A stretch of 64,000 nucleotides of DNA from an uncultured Clostridium sp. (GTDB taxonomy: Bacteria; Bacillota; Clostridia; Lachnospirales; Lachnospiraceae). Each line of letters opens with the position of its first letter. The stretch's first letter is position 1. Where the stretch lies: assembly GCA_900543885.1 (NCBI GenBank), contig UQTA01000004.1, positions 42,778-106,777 of the forward strand, given 5' to 3'. Below are positions 50,071-57,197 of this stretch, piece by piece. Made by a program: the position numbers and the translations under genes. The notes under the pieces were generated by a model. It did no database searches. It saw only the letters and a program-made list of their open reading frames with translations, and was not told the DNA's origin.

Positions 50071-50412
50071 ATGAAAAAGATCAGACCGTTTTTATTTGCA
50101 TGCATGCTGGTGATATTGTCGCTATCCCTTACTGCCTGTGCAGGAAGAAAAAATGGCAATATGAATGAGACAGGACAGAATAGTGCCACTTCCTCAGCCG
50201 CCTCTGAAACCGGAAACGGTGCAGGAATGGAAAATGGGGAAAATGGTGTTACCGGGGACACGACATCTGGCTGGGGAGAAGGAGAGAACGGAACTATGAC
50301 CGGCGGCACCAATGGAGAAACCCAGACTACAGGTGAAGGATTGATCGATGATCTTACAGATGACCTGAGCCGGGGCGTGTCTGATGGTGCAGATGCTCTG
50401 GAAGGCCAGTAA
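50071..50412 (+). CDS. Small lipoprotein of unknown function
   Basis: 113 residues. It has a lipoprotein signal peptide (KKIRPFLFACMLVILSLSL, then the lipobox LTAC) and a mature part that is Gly/Asn/Thr/Glu-rich and of low complexity (for example GENGVTGDTTSG). The end (LIDDLTDDLSRGVSDGADAL) may be an amphipathic helix. AAAGGAG at 50056-50062 sets the start at 50071. I recognise no family. It is likely exported and lipid-anchored; disorder of the mature part is inferred. Confidence 0.7.
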   Translation: MKKIRPFLFACMLVILSLSLTACAGRKNGNMNETGQNSATSSAASETGNGAGMENGENGVTGDTTSGWGEGENGTMTGGTNGETQTTGEGLIDDLTDDLSRGVSDGADALEGQ

Positions 50413-50469
50413 TTTATGTGACAAACGGATGTGCTTTAAGGAGCGCTTCCCATATGGATTGTGTGATAA

Positions 50470-50513
50470 CTGCCGGGAGAAAGAGGAAGATTCTTTTTCC
50501 TGGCAGTTTTTTG
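50470..50513 (+). terminator. Terminator after the small lipoprotein
   Basis: CTGCCGGGA (50470-50478) pairs with TCCTGGCAG (50498-50506), followed by TTTTTT. Confidence 0.8.
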
Positions 50514-50514
50514 T

Positions 50515-50567
50515 GTACTGGGAAATCCTGTTAAACCGGCCTGGTACGCAAAAAGGCATTTCGTGGG
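50515..50567. repeat. Diverged partial copy B2 of the intergenic element
   Basis: A 33-bp inverted-repeat-like stretch starting GTACTGGGAAATCC and ending CCTGGTAC, then GCAAAAAGGCATTTCGTG. It aligns without gaps with 43462-43514. Confidence 0.55.
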
Positions 50568-50634
50568 GTTTGGCTCTTGCTGGAACGATGAAAATTTTTT
50601 ATAATAAAACAGGAGTGCGTGGGAAAGGAATCCC

Positions 50635-51003
50635 ATGAAGAAAAGAAAAGCGATAAGACGCTTAAATAAGATGCGAAGGGCGGGAGTAAAGGCCTGGAAG
50701 AAGAAAAAGAACTGCAAATGGCAGCTGTCTGTCATTTTGTTTCTGGTGCCTCTGGTTTGTATGTCTTCATTTAAGGGACAGGATAGCTGGCGGGAGATCT
50801 GTATCAGTAAAGGAGAATTTATCAAAAAAGAATGGATACAGGAACAGCGCAAACTGGAAAAAACTGGAAATTCGGGAGATGTTGAAAAAACAGAGACAAA
50901 AAATCCGGTTTTAAACGAAGGCGCCGCTATTTTTTTGAAAGAGGGAAAACTTCTATTTTTCCGGATCAGGGAAGAAGAAAAGCAGCAAAAACTGACTGAT
51001 TAG
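50635..51003 (+). CDS. Hypothetical small basic membrane protein
   Basis: 122 residues. The first 28 are strongly basic (KKRKAIRRLNKMRRAGVKAWKK), one hydrophobic segment follows (QLSVILFLVPLVCMSS, about 30-45), and the rest is hydrophilic and charged with a KEGKLLFFRIREEE tail. The binding site AAAGGAA lies 5 nt before the ATG. There is no recognisable family and no close neighbour on the same transcript. The call rests on the binding site and the membrane topology only. Confidence 0.45.
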   Translation: MKKRKAIRRLNKMRRAGVKAWKKKKNCKWQLSVILFLVPLVCMSSFKGQDSWREICISKGEFIKKEWIQEQRKLEKTGNSGDVEKTETKNPVLNEGAAIFLKEGKLLFFRIREEEKQQKLTD

Positions 51004-51028
51004 AACAGGGCGGATTCATTCATTAGCA

Positions 51029-51063
51029 ATTTTAATGAGCACTTTGCTTGTATTCATTAAAAT
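51029..51063. promoter_or_regulatory. Inverted repeat over the purF promoter
   Basis: ATTTTAATGA (51029-51038) is exactly complementary to TCATTAAAAT (51054-51063), separated by 15 nt. The right half lies in the promoter spacer, the left half upstream of the -35. It is a candidate purine regulator site. Confidence 0.55.
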
Positions 51064-51076
51064 CGTGTATTATAAT
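51048..51076 (+). promoter_or_regulatory. Promoter of purF
   Basis: TTGTAT (51048-51053), 17-bp spacer, consensus TATAAT (51071-51076). The leader to the ATG is about 155 nt. Confidence 0.75.
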
Positions 51077-51237
51077 TTCTACTGAAAATGACTTCTTTTA
51101 TCGATTGGACTTATAAATAATCAAAGCAAGAAAAGCAGTCACTGCAAAATGTATTCCTGGCAGTATCACAGAGCTGAAAATATAGGCTCTTAACATTGTT
51201 TGAATACATAAAAGGCGAAAGCGGAAAGGAAAGACCA

Positions 51238-52686
51238 ATGAACCAGAATCAGATGGACTTTGATATCAGAGGAGATGAAGTGCGGGAGGAATGCGGCGTT
51301 TTCGGAATTTACGATTTTGACGGAAATGATGTTGCCTCCACAATTTATTATGGACTGTTTGCTCTACAGCACAGAGGACAGGAAAGCTGCGGTATTGCAG
51401 TCAGTGATACAGAAGGCCCAAAAGGAAAAGTAAGCGCACATAAGGGAATGGGTCTTTGCAATGAAGTATTTACACCGGATGTGATCGAATCTCTTCACGG
51501 AAATATCGGTGTAGGTCATGTAAGATATTCAACGGCAGGAAGCAGCACCAGAGAGAATGCGCAGCCTTTAGTATTAAACTATGTAAAAGGAACCTTAGCT
51601 ATGGCTCACAACGGAAACCTGGTCAATGCACCGGAACTGCGTCATGAGCTGGAATATACAGGTGCGATCTTCCAGACGACCATTGACTCTGAGGTGATCG
51701 CGTATCACATTGCCAGGGCGCGTATTAAGACACCTACAGTTGAGCTGGCAGTGGCAGAGGCTATGAAAAAGCTCAAGGGTGCATATTCTCTGGTGATCAT
51801 GAGCCCCAGAAAACTGATCGGAGCCAGAGATCCATTTGGATTTAAACCTCTTTGTATTGGAAAAAGAGATAATGCCTATATATTAGCTTCTGAGACTTGT
51901 GCCCTGGAAACGATCGGCGCTGAATTTGTCCGTGATGTAGAACCGGGCGAGATTGTTACGATCACAAAGAAGGGGATTGCGTCTAATAAGGAGCTTTGCT
52001 TTACTGATCACGCAAAGGAAGCAAGATGCATTTTTGAATATATTTATTTTGCAAGACCGGACAGTGTATTTGACGGTGTAAGTGTATATCATTCCCGTAT
52101 CCAGGCTGGACGTTTCCTGGCAATGGATTCTCCAGTAGACGCAGATCTGGTAGTGGGTGTGCCGGAGTCCGGAAATGCAGCAGCTCTCGGCTATGCAATG
52201 GAATCCGGAATTCCATATGGAACTGCTTTTGTGAAGAACTCCTATGTAGGACGTACCTTTATCAAGCCAAAACAGAGCAGCCGTGAATCCGCAGTCCGTA
52301 TTAAGTTAAATGTGTTAAAAGAAGCAGTGGCAGGAAAACGTGTGATCATGATCGATGACTCTATTGTAAGAGGAACGACCAGTGCTCTGATTGTAGGCAT
52401 GTTAAGAGATGCCGGCGCCAAAGAAGTCCACGTACGCATCAGTGCACCGCCATTCCTTCATCCATGTTATTTCGGAACGGATATCCCATCTAAAGACCAG
52501 CTGATCGCACATAACCGTACAGTAGAAGAGATCCGTGATCTTTTAGGCGCAGACAGTTTATCCTATCTGGAAATGGATCGTCTGTATGAAATGGCAGGAG
52601 GAAAGCCGATCTGTACTGCCTGCTTCAGCGGTGATTATCCTATTGAGCCGCCAAAAGAGGATATCCGGGGCAGTTATGAGAAGTAG
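51238..52686 (+). CDS. purF: Amidophosphoribosyltransferase
   Basis: 482 residues. The first enzyme of purine synthesis: glutamine plus PRPP to phosphoribosylamine. A propeptide of about 17 residues precedes the nucleophile Cys in REECGVFGIYD. PRPP-binding loop is MIDDSIVRGTTSALIV. Four Cys fit the [4Fe-4S] ligands of the B. subtilis type: CIFEYIYF, HPCYFGTD and the CTAC pair near the C-terminus. AAAGG-type site before ATG 51238; the longer frame begins with TTG upstream of the binding site. It has its own promoter with a palindrome, and purB follows with another promoter. Confidence 0.96.
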   Translation: MNQNQMDFDIRGDEVREECGVFGIYDFDGNDVASTIYYGLFALQHRGQESCGIAVSDTEGPKGKVSAHKGMGLCNEVFTPDVIESLHGNIGVGHVRYSTAGSSTRENAQPLVLNYVKGTLAMAHNGNLVNAPELRHELEYTGAIFQTTIDSEVIAYHIARARIKTPTVELAVAEAMKKLKGAYSLVIMSPRKLIGARDPFGFKPLCIGKRDNAYILASETCALETIGAEFVRDVEPGEIVTITKKGIASNKELCFTDHAKEARCIFEYIYFARPDSVFDGVSVYHSRIQAGRFLAMDSPVDADLVVGVPESGNAAALGYAMESGIPYGTAFVKNSYVGRTFIKPKQSSRESAVRIKLNVLKEAVAGKRVIMIDDSIVRGTTSALIVGMLRDAGAKEVHVRISAPPFLHPCYFGTDIPSKDQLIAHNRTVEEIRDLLGADSLSYLEMDRLYEMAGGKPICTACFSGDYPIEPPKEDIRGSYEK

Positions 52687-52690
52687 ATAG

Positions 52691-52719
52691 TTGTTTAGAT
52701 GATGCAGGTATGTTATACT
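52691..52719 (+). promoter_or_regulatory. Promoter of purB
   Basis: TTGTTT (52691-52696), 17-bp spacer, TATACT (52714-52719), with TGT before the -10. Confidence 0.65.
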
Positions 52720-52789
52720 GTAACAGCAGCCGGCCTGTGAAAACAGGCAATAAAAGCGGGCTGTGTGGCAAATACAGGAGGAAAAACCA

Positions 52790-54223
52790 ATGAGTAATGA
52801 TAAATACGTAAGTCCCCTTTCTGAGCGTTACGCAAGCAAGGAGATGCAGTACATTTTTTCACCGGACATGAAATTCAAAACCTGGAGAAAACTCTGGATC
52901 GCGTTAGCTGAGACAGAAAAAGAACTGGGATTAAATATTACACAGGAGCAGATCGACGAGCTGAAAGCCCATGCAGATGACATCAATTATGATGTAGCAA
53001 AGGCAAGAGAAAAAGAAGTCCGCCATGATGTTATGAGCCATGTGTACGCATACGGCGTACAGTGCCCGAAGGCAAAAGGCATTATCCATTTAGGTGCTAC
53101 CTCCTGCTACGTAGGAGATAATACAGACCTGATCATTATGACTGAGGCACTGCAGTTAGTACGCAAAAAAGTATTAAATGTACTGGCAGAACTGGCTAAG
53201 TTTGCTGACAAATACAAAAATCAGCCAACACTGGCATTTACCCATTTCCAGCCTGCTCAGCCTACAACCGTAGGTAAAAGAGCAACCTTGTGGATGATGG
53301 AGTTAAAACTGGATTTAGATGACTTAGAGTACCTGATCGGTTCTATGCGTCTGTTAGGCTCTAAGGGAACCACCGGAACCCAGGCAAGTTTCTTAGAGCT
53401 TTTTGATGGAGATCATGAGAAATGTCGCCGCTTGGATCAGAGAATTGCAGAAAAAATGGGATTTTCCGGCTGCTATCCGGTATCCGGACAGACCTATTCC
53501 AGAAAGATCGACAGCCGTGTGATCAGTGTTCTGGCAGGAATCGCACAGAGTGCTCACAAGTTCTCCAATGATATCCGTCTGTTACAGCACTTAAAAGAAG
53601 TAGAAGAGCCATTTGAAAAACACCAGATCGGTTCTTCCGCTATGGCATATAAGAGAAACCCAATGCGCAGCGAGCGTATTGCTTCCCTGTCCAATTACGT
53701 AATGAGCGACATGATGAATCCAATGTTAGTGGCTTCTACCCAGTGGTTTGAACGTACGCTGGATGACTCCGCTAATAAGAGACTGTCCGTACCAGAAGGA
53801 TTTCTGGCAATTGATGGTATCCTGGATCTGTACTTAAACGTAGTAGACGGACTGGTGGTATATCCAAAGGTAATTGAGAAACATATGATGGCAGAACTTC
53901 CATTTATGGCAACTGAAAACATTATGATGGATGCTGTAAAAGCAGGCGGTGACCGTCAGGAGCTTCATGAACGTATCCGTCAGCTTTCCATGGAAGCAGG
54001 CAGAAACGTAAAAGAAAAGGGCGAAGATAACAACCTGTTAGAGCTGATCGCGGCAGATCCTGCATTTAACCTGTCCTTAGAGGACTTAAAGAAGGCTATG
54101 GAGCCATCCCGCTATGTTGGACGTGCTCCAAAGCAGGTAGAAGAGTTCTTAGAGGAAGTCATCAATCCGATCTTAAAGGAAAATGAAGAAGTACTGGGAA
54201 TGACTGCTCAGATCAATGTATAA
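52790..54223 (+). CDS. purB: Adenylosuccinate lyase
   Basis: 477 residues of the fumarase/aspartase superfamily. It splits SAICAR and adenylosuccinate. The signature loop GSSAMAYKRNPMRSERI is intact, and THFQPAQPTTVGKR and HLGATSCYVGDN are family motifs. AGGAGG precedes ATG 52790. It lies between purF and the LysR gene, with purA beyond, so purine genes cluster here though each seems to have its own promoter. The A3 palindromic element lies 65 nt after its stop. Confidence 0.96.
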   Translation: MSNDKYVSPLSERYASKEMQYIFSPDMKFKTWRKLWIALAETEKELGLNITQEQIDELKAHADDINYDVAKAREKEVRHDVMSHVYAYGVQCPKAKGIIHLGATSCYVGDNTDLIIMTEALQLVRKKVLNVLAELAKFADKYKNQPTLAFTHFQPAQPTTVGKRATLWMMELKLDLDDLEYLIGSMRLLGSKGTTGTQASFLELFDGDHEKCRRLDQRIAEKMGFSGCYPVSGQTYSRKIDSRVISVLAGIAQSAHKFSNDIRLLQHLKEVEEPFEKHQIGSSAMAYKRNPMRSERIASLSNYVMSDMMNPMLVASTQWFERTLDDSANKRLSVPEGFLAIDGILDLYLNVVDGLVVYPKVIEKHMMAELPFMATENIMMDAVKAGGDRQELHERIRQLSMEAGRNVKEKGEDNNLLELIAADPAFNLSLEDLKKAMEPSRYVGRAPKQVEEFLEEVINPILKENEEVLGMTAQINV

Positions 54224-54248
54224 TGAACTGTAACAGAAATTAAGATAA

Positions 54249-54463
54249 ATGTACTCTCGGAATCTTCTCGCAAAATCAAGTACAAATGTTACAGTTCAGC
54301 CTTGCATCTTCTTGCCCGCTTACAGCGGACAAGAAGCTTTGGGCGTCAGCCTTATGAAGATTTAGCGCCAAAAGCACTTATGAAAACAAGTTTTCAACGT
54401 ACTTTTGACCCTAAATCTTCGCAAGGCTGAACTGTAACGTACAAATAGATTTCGAGAGTACAT
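54249..54463. repeat. Inverted repeat that hosts element A3
   Basis: ATGTACTCTCGGAATCTTC (54249-54267) and AGATTTCGAGAGTACAT (54447-54463) form a long-range inverted repeat around the A3 element. Removing A3 and one target repeat leaves a simple stem with a loop of about 22 nt, a plausible former purB terminator-like hairpin. The same motif stands alone at 43675-43693. Confidence 0.68.
54280..54446. mobile_element. MITE-like palindromic element, copy A3, with 8-bp target duplications
   Basis: The element spans 54288-54438 (151 bp) and is flanked by GTACAAAT at 54280-54287 and 54439-54446. Termini are GTTACAGTTCAGCCTTG and GCAAGGCTGAACTGTAAC. It contains the extra hairpin CTTCTTGCCCGC / GCGGACAAGAAG and a second CAGCCTT, after which it follows copy A2 closely. 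It has no coding capacity. Confidence 0.9.
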
Positions 54464-54472
54464 ATAATGGAT

Positions 54473-54506
54473 AAGGGGCTGGAGCGAAAGCATTCAGCTC
54501 CTTTTG
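54473..54506 (+). terminator. Possible hairpin before the LysR gene
   Basis: AAGGGGCTG (54473-54481) pairs with CAGCTCCTT (54495-54503), followed by only two further T residues. It lies just upstream of the LysR start, so it may be a terminator for upstream transcripts or a leader hairpin. Confidence 0.4.
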
Positions 54507-54521
54507 TGCATGAGGGATTTT

Positions 54522-55409
54522 ATGAATATCAATCTGGAATACTATAAAGTGTTTTATTATGTATGTCAGGAAGGAAGCCTTACGGCAGCGGCCCAGCGCC
54601 TTTGCATTTCTCAGCCTGCGGTGAGCCAGGCAGTGCGTCAGTTGGAAAAAGAAGCGGGGACAAAATTATTTTCCCGTACATCCAAAGGCGTTCTTCTTAC
54701 AAGAGAAGGGGAATTGCTGTATCACTATGTGAAAGGCGGGGTAGAACAGCTGTTAGAAGGCGGCCGGATGCTTAAAAGAATGCTGGATATGGATATGGGA
54801 GAGGTGCGCATCGGAGCCAGTGACATGACGCTGCAGTTTTTCCTGCTTCCTTATCTGGAGCAGTTCCACAAGGAATATCCAAAGATCAAGGTGACTGTGA
54901 CCAATGCACCAACTCCGGAGACCATCCGCTGTCTGGAAGAAGGCAAGATCGATTTTGGTGTGGTAACAACGCCATTTTCCAGTCACGGAGCCATCCACAG
55001 CACAGAAGTAAAGCCCATTGACAACGTATTTATTGCAGGAAGCAGTTTTGAAGAACTGAAGGGAAAAGAACTGGACTATTCCATTCTCTGTGATCTGCCC
55101 TGCATCTTTTTGGAGAAAAATACCAGTACACGATTATTTATGGATCAGTTCCTTTCCCAGAAAGGAATCGAATTAAAGCCGGAATTTGAACTGGCTACCA
55201 GTGATATGATCGTACAGTTTGCCAAGAGGAACATGGGTGTAGGCTGTGTCATGGAAGGTTTCGCAGAGGAAGCTATAGAGAGGGGAGAAGTATTTGCCTT
55301 TTCCTTTAAAGAAAAAATGCCATCCCGATCCATTTGCCTGGTCACAGGAGAATCCGGTCTTATGTCCATGGCAGGAAAACATCTGCTAGAGATGCTCGCA
55401 GGGAAATAA
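54522..55409 (+). CDS. LysR-family transcriptional regulator
   Basis: 295 residues. N-terminal winged helix-turn-helix at about 1-62 (NLEYYKVFYYVCQEGSLTAAAQRLCISQPAVSQAVRQLE), then a type-2 periplasmic-binding effector domain. It has the length of standard LysR proteins. GAGGGA before ATG 54522 decides the start; an earlier ATG at 54510 lacks a site. Target and inducer are unknown. It stands between purB and purA, but LysR proteins usually control a divergent neighbour and none is divergent here. Confidence 0.92.
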   Translation: MNINLEYYKVFYYVCQEGSLTAAAQRLCISQPAVSQAVRQLEKEAGTKLFSRTSKGVLLTREGELLYHYVKGGVEQLLEGGRMLKRMLDMDMGEVRIGASDMTLQFFLLPYLEQFHKEYPKIKVTVTNAPTPETIRCLEEGKIDFGVVTTPFSSHGAIHSTEVKPIDNVFIAGSSFEELKGKELDYSILCDLPCIFLEKNTSTRLFMDQFLSQKGIELKPEFELATSDMIVQFAKRNMGVGCVMEGFAEEAIERGEVFAFSFKEKMPSRSICLVTGESGLMSMAGKHLLEMLAGK

Positions 55410-55471
55410 GGAAAACAGATAGTAGATAGGCGCGATATAAGCTGATATTATGGCATTCATAATAAATAATC

Positions 55472-55502
55472 ACTTTACTTATAGTTCATAATATAGTAAA
55501 GT
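55472..55502. promoter_or_regulatory. Inverted repeat upstream of purA
   Basis: ACTTTACT (55472-55479) and AGTAAAGT (55495-55502) are perfect complements 15 nt apart. I find no convincing -35/-10 pair in fixed relation to it. GGGC-TTAT-GCCC at 55530-55541 lies directly before the AGGAGG site of purA. Confidence 0.45.
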
Positions 55503-55558
55503 AAAAGAAGATTGATTATTAATGATACTGGGCTTATGCCCCAAGGAGGAATTTACGT

Positions 55559-56833
55559 ATGGTTAGAGCAATTGTAGGTGCTAACTGGGGAGACGAAGGA
55601 AAAGGCAAGATCACAGATATGCTTGCAAAAGAGTCTGACATTATCATCCGTTTCCAGGGCGGAAGTAATGCAGGTCATACCATTATCAATGATTATGGTA
55701 AATTTGCACTTCATCTTCTTCCATCTGGTGTATTCTATCAGCACACTACCAGCATCATCGGAAATGGTGTTGCATTAAACATCCCATATCTGATCAAGGA
55801 GATCCAGTCTATCGTTGACAGAGGCGTTCCGAAGCCACACATCCTGGTTTCTGACAGAGCACAGATCCTGATGCCTTACCATGTATTATTTGATACTTAT
55901 GAGGAGGCTCGTCTGGCTGGTAAGTCCTTTGGTTCCACCAAGTCTGGAATTGCTCCATTCTATTCTGATAAATATGCAAAGATCGGCTTCCAGGTAAGCG
56001 AACTCTTTGATGATGATCTGTTAAAGGAAAAGACAGAGAGAGTATGCGAGATCAAGAATGTATTGCTTGAGCATCTGTATCACAAGCCTCTGTTAGATCC
56101 AAAGGAACTGTATGATGAGTTAGTAAGCTACCGTGAAATGATCCGTCCATATGTATGTGATGTATCTGCTTATCTGCACAATGCCATCAAAGAAGGAAAG
56201 AAGATCCTGTTAGAAGGACAGTTAGGCTCCTTAAAGGATCCAGATCATGGTATCTATCCAATGGTAACTTCTTCTTCTACACTGGCTGCTTACGGCGCTA
56301 TTGGTGCAGGTATCCCACCATACGAGATCAAGGACATTACCACTGTTGTTAAAGCATACTCCAGCGCAGTTGGTGCAGGCGCATTCGTAAGCGAGATCTT
56401 CGGTGATGAAGCAGAAGAGTTAAGAAACCGCGGCGGTGACGGCGGCGAGTACGGCGCTACTACCGGACGTCCAAGAAGAGTAGGCTGGTTCGATGCAGTT
56501 GCTACAAGATACGGCTGCCGTGTCCAGGGCGCTACAGAAGTAGCTTTCACAGTACTGGATGTACTTGGTTACTTAGATGAGATCCCGGTTTGTATCGGAT
56601 ACGAGATCGATGGCAAAGTGACCAGAGATTTCCCAACTACTGCAAAGCTTGAAAAGGCTAAACCAGTATTTACCAAGCTGCCAGGCTGGAAGACCGATAT
56701 CCGCGGAATCAAGAACTACGCAGATCTTCCAGAGAACTGCCGCAAGTACATTGAGTTTGTAGAAAAAGAGATTGAAGTACCGATCAAGTTAGTATCCAAT
56801 GGCCCAAGCCGTGAGGATATTATCCTGAAGTAA
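55559..56833 (+). CDS. purA: Adenylosuccinate synthetase
   Basis: 424 residues. It makes adenylosuccinate from IMP, Asp and GTP. The GTP loop is GANWGDEGKGKITDML at the N-terminus, and GGSNAGHTI with the catalytic His follows. GEYGATTGRPRRVGWFD and the C-terminal base-recognition region are conserved. AGGAGG precedes the ATG. It works with purB (52790) in the two-step conversion of IMP to AMP. Confidence 0.97.
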   Translation: MVRAIVGANWGDEGKGKITDMLAKESDIIIRFQGGSNAGHTIINDYGKFALHLLPSGVFYQHTTSIIGNGVALNIPYLIKEIQSIVDRGVPKPHILVSDRAQILMPYHVLFDTYEEARLAGKSFGSTKSGIAPFYSDKYAKIGFQVSELFDDDLLKEKTERVCEIKNVLLEHLYHKPLLDPKELYDELVSYREMIRPYVCDVSAYLHNAIKEGKKILLEGQLGSLKDPDHGIYPMVTSSSTLAAYGAIGAGIPPYEIKDITTVVKAYSSAVGAGAFVSEIFGDEAEELRNRGGDGGEYGATTGRPRRVGWFDAVATRYGCRVQGATEVAFTVLDVLGYLDEIPVCIGYEIDGKVTRDFPTTAKLEKAKPVFTKLPGWKTDIRGIKNYADLPENCRKYIEFVEKEIEVPIKLVSNGPSREDIILK

Positions 56834-56842
56834 GAAACGTAT

Positions 56843-56915
56843 AAGTTTACGCGCCACCGCGCGTAAACTTAAGTAAAAAGAAACAGCTGCCTGTGATTGC
56901 AGGCAGCTGTTTTTG
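56843..56915. terminator. Double hairpin after purA, bidirectional terminator
   Basis: AAGTTTACGCG (56843-56853) pairs with CGCGTAAACTT (56860-56870). A second stem, AACAGCTGCCTG with CAGGCAGCTGTT (56882-56911), is followed by TTTTTG. The A-rich flank before the second stem makes it usable from the minus strand for the convergent gene. Confidence 0.87.
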
Positions 56916-56927
56916 TCATAAACTTTA

Positions 56928-57143
56928 TTATTTTTTTTCCTCTGATTTTGACTCATCGCGTTTTAGCACCCGTGTCATCAGCCCCATAGCATAAAACAGC
57001 ACGGAAATAAACACAATAGAGAAAATGACAGCCATCAATTGATTCGCCGGAGCGCCGGTTATTGCAAGCACAATCGCTGCAATAAAAAGACTGGTCAGCA
57101 GTATTACCATAAGGATAGCCAAAATTCTTTTTAATTTCTTCAT
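56928..57143 (-). CDS. Small two-helix membrane protein of unknown function
   Basis: 71 residues with two transmembrane segments (ILAILMVILLTSLFIAAIVLAI and LMAVIFSIVFISVLFYAMGL) and a charged C-terminal tail (RVLKRDESKSEEKK). The start at 57143 follows AAGGAG on the minus strand with 10-nt spacing; the 12 codons upstream in frame lack a site. No family is recognised. It lies 54 nt after the ABC-F gene on the same strand, so the two may be co-transcribed. Confidence 0.68.
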   Translation of the reverse strand: MKKLKRILAILMVILLTSLFIAAIVLAITGAPANQLMAVIFSIVFISVLFYAMGLMTRVLKRDESKSEEKK

Positions 57144-57197
57144 GAAGCTTTTACTCCTTGATCCATTATGCATTCTCACTTTGGGAATCCATTATTC

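Noticed and set aside
50384..50638. Open frame of 84 codons overlapping the small lipoprotein end
   Set aside because: It crosses a clear terminator and element B2 and has no binding site.
51077..51237. Purine riboswitch in the purF leader
   Set aside because: The conserved loop sequences of the purine aptamer were not found.
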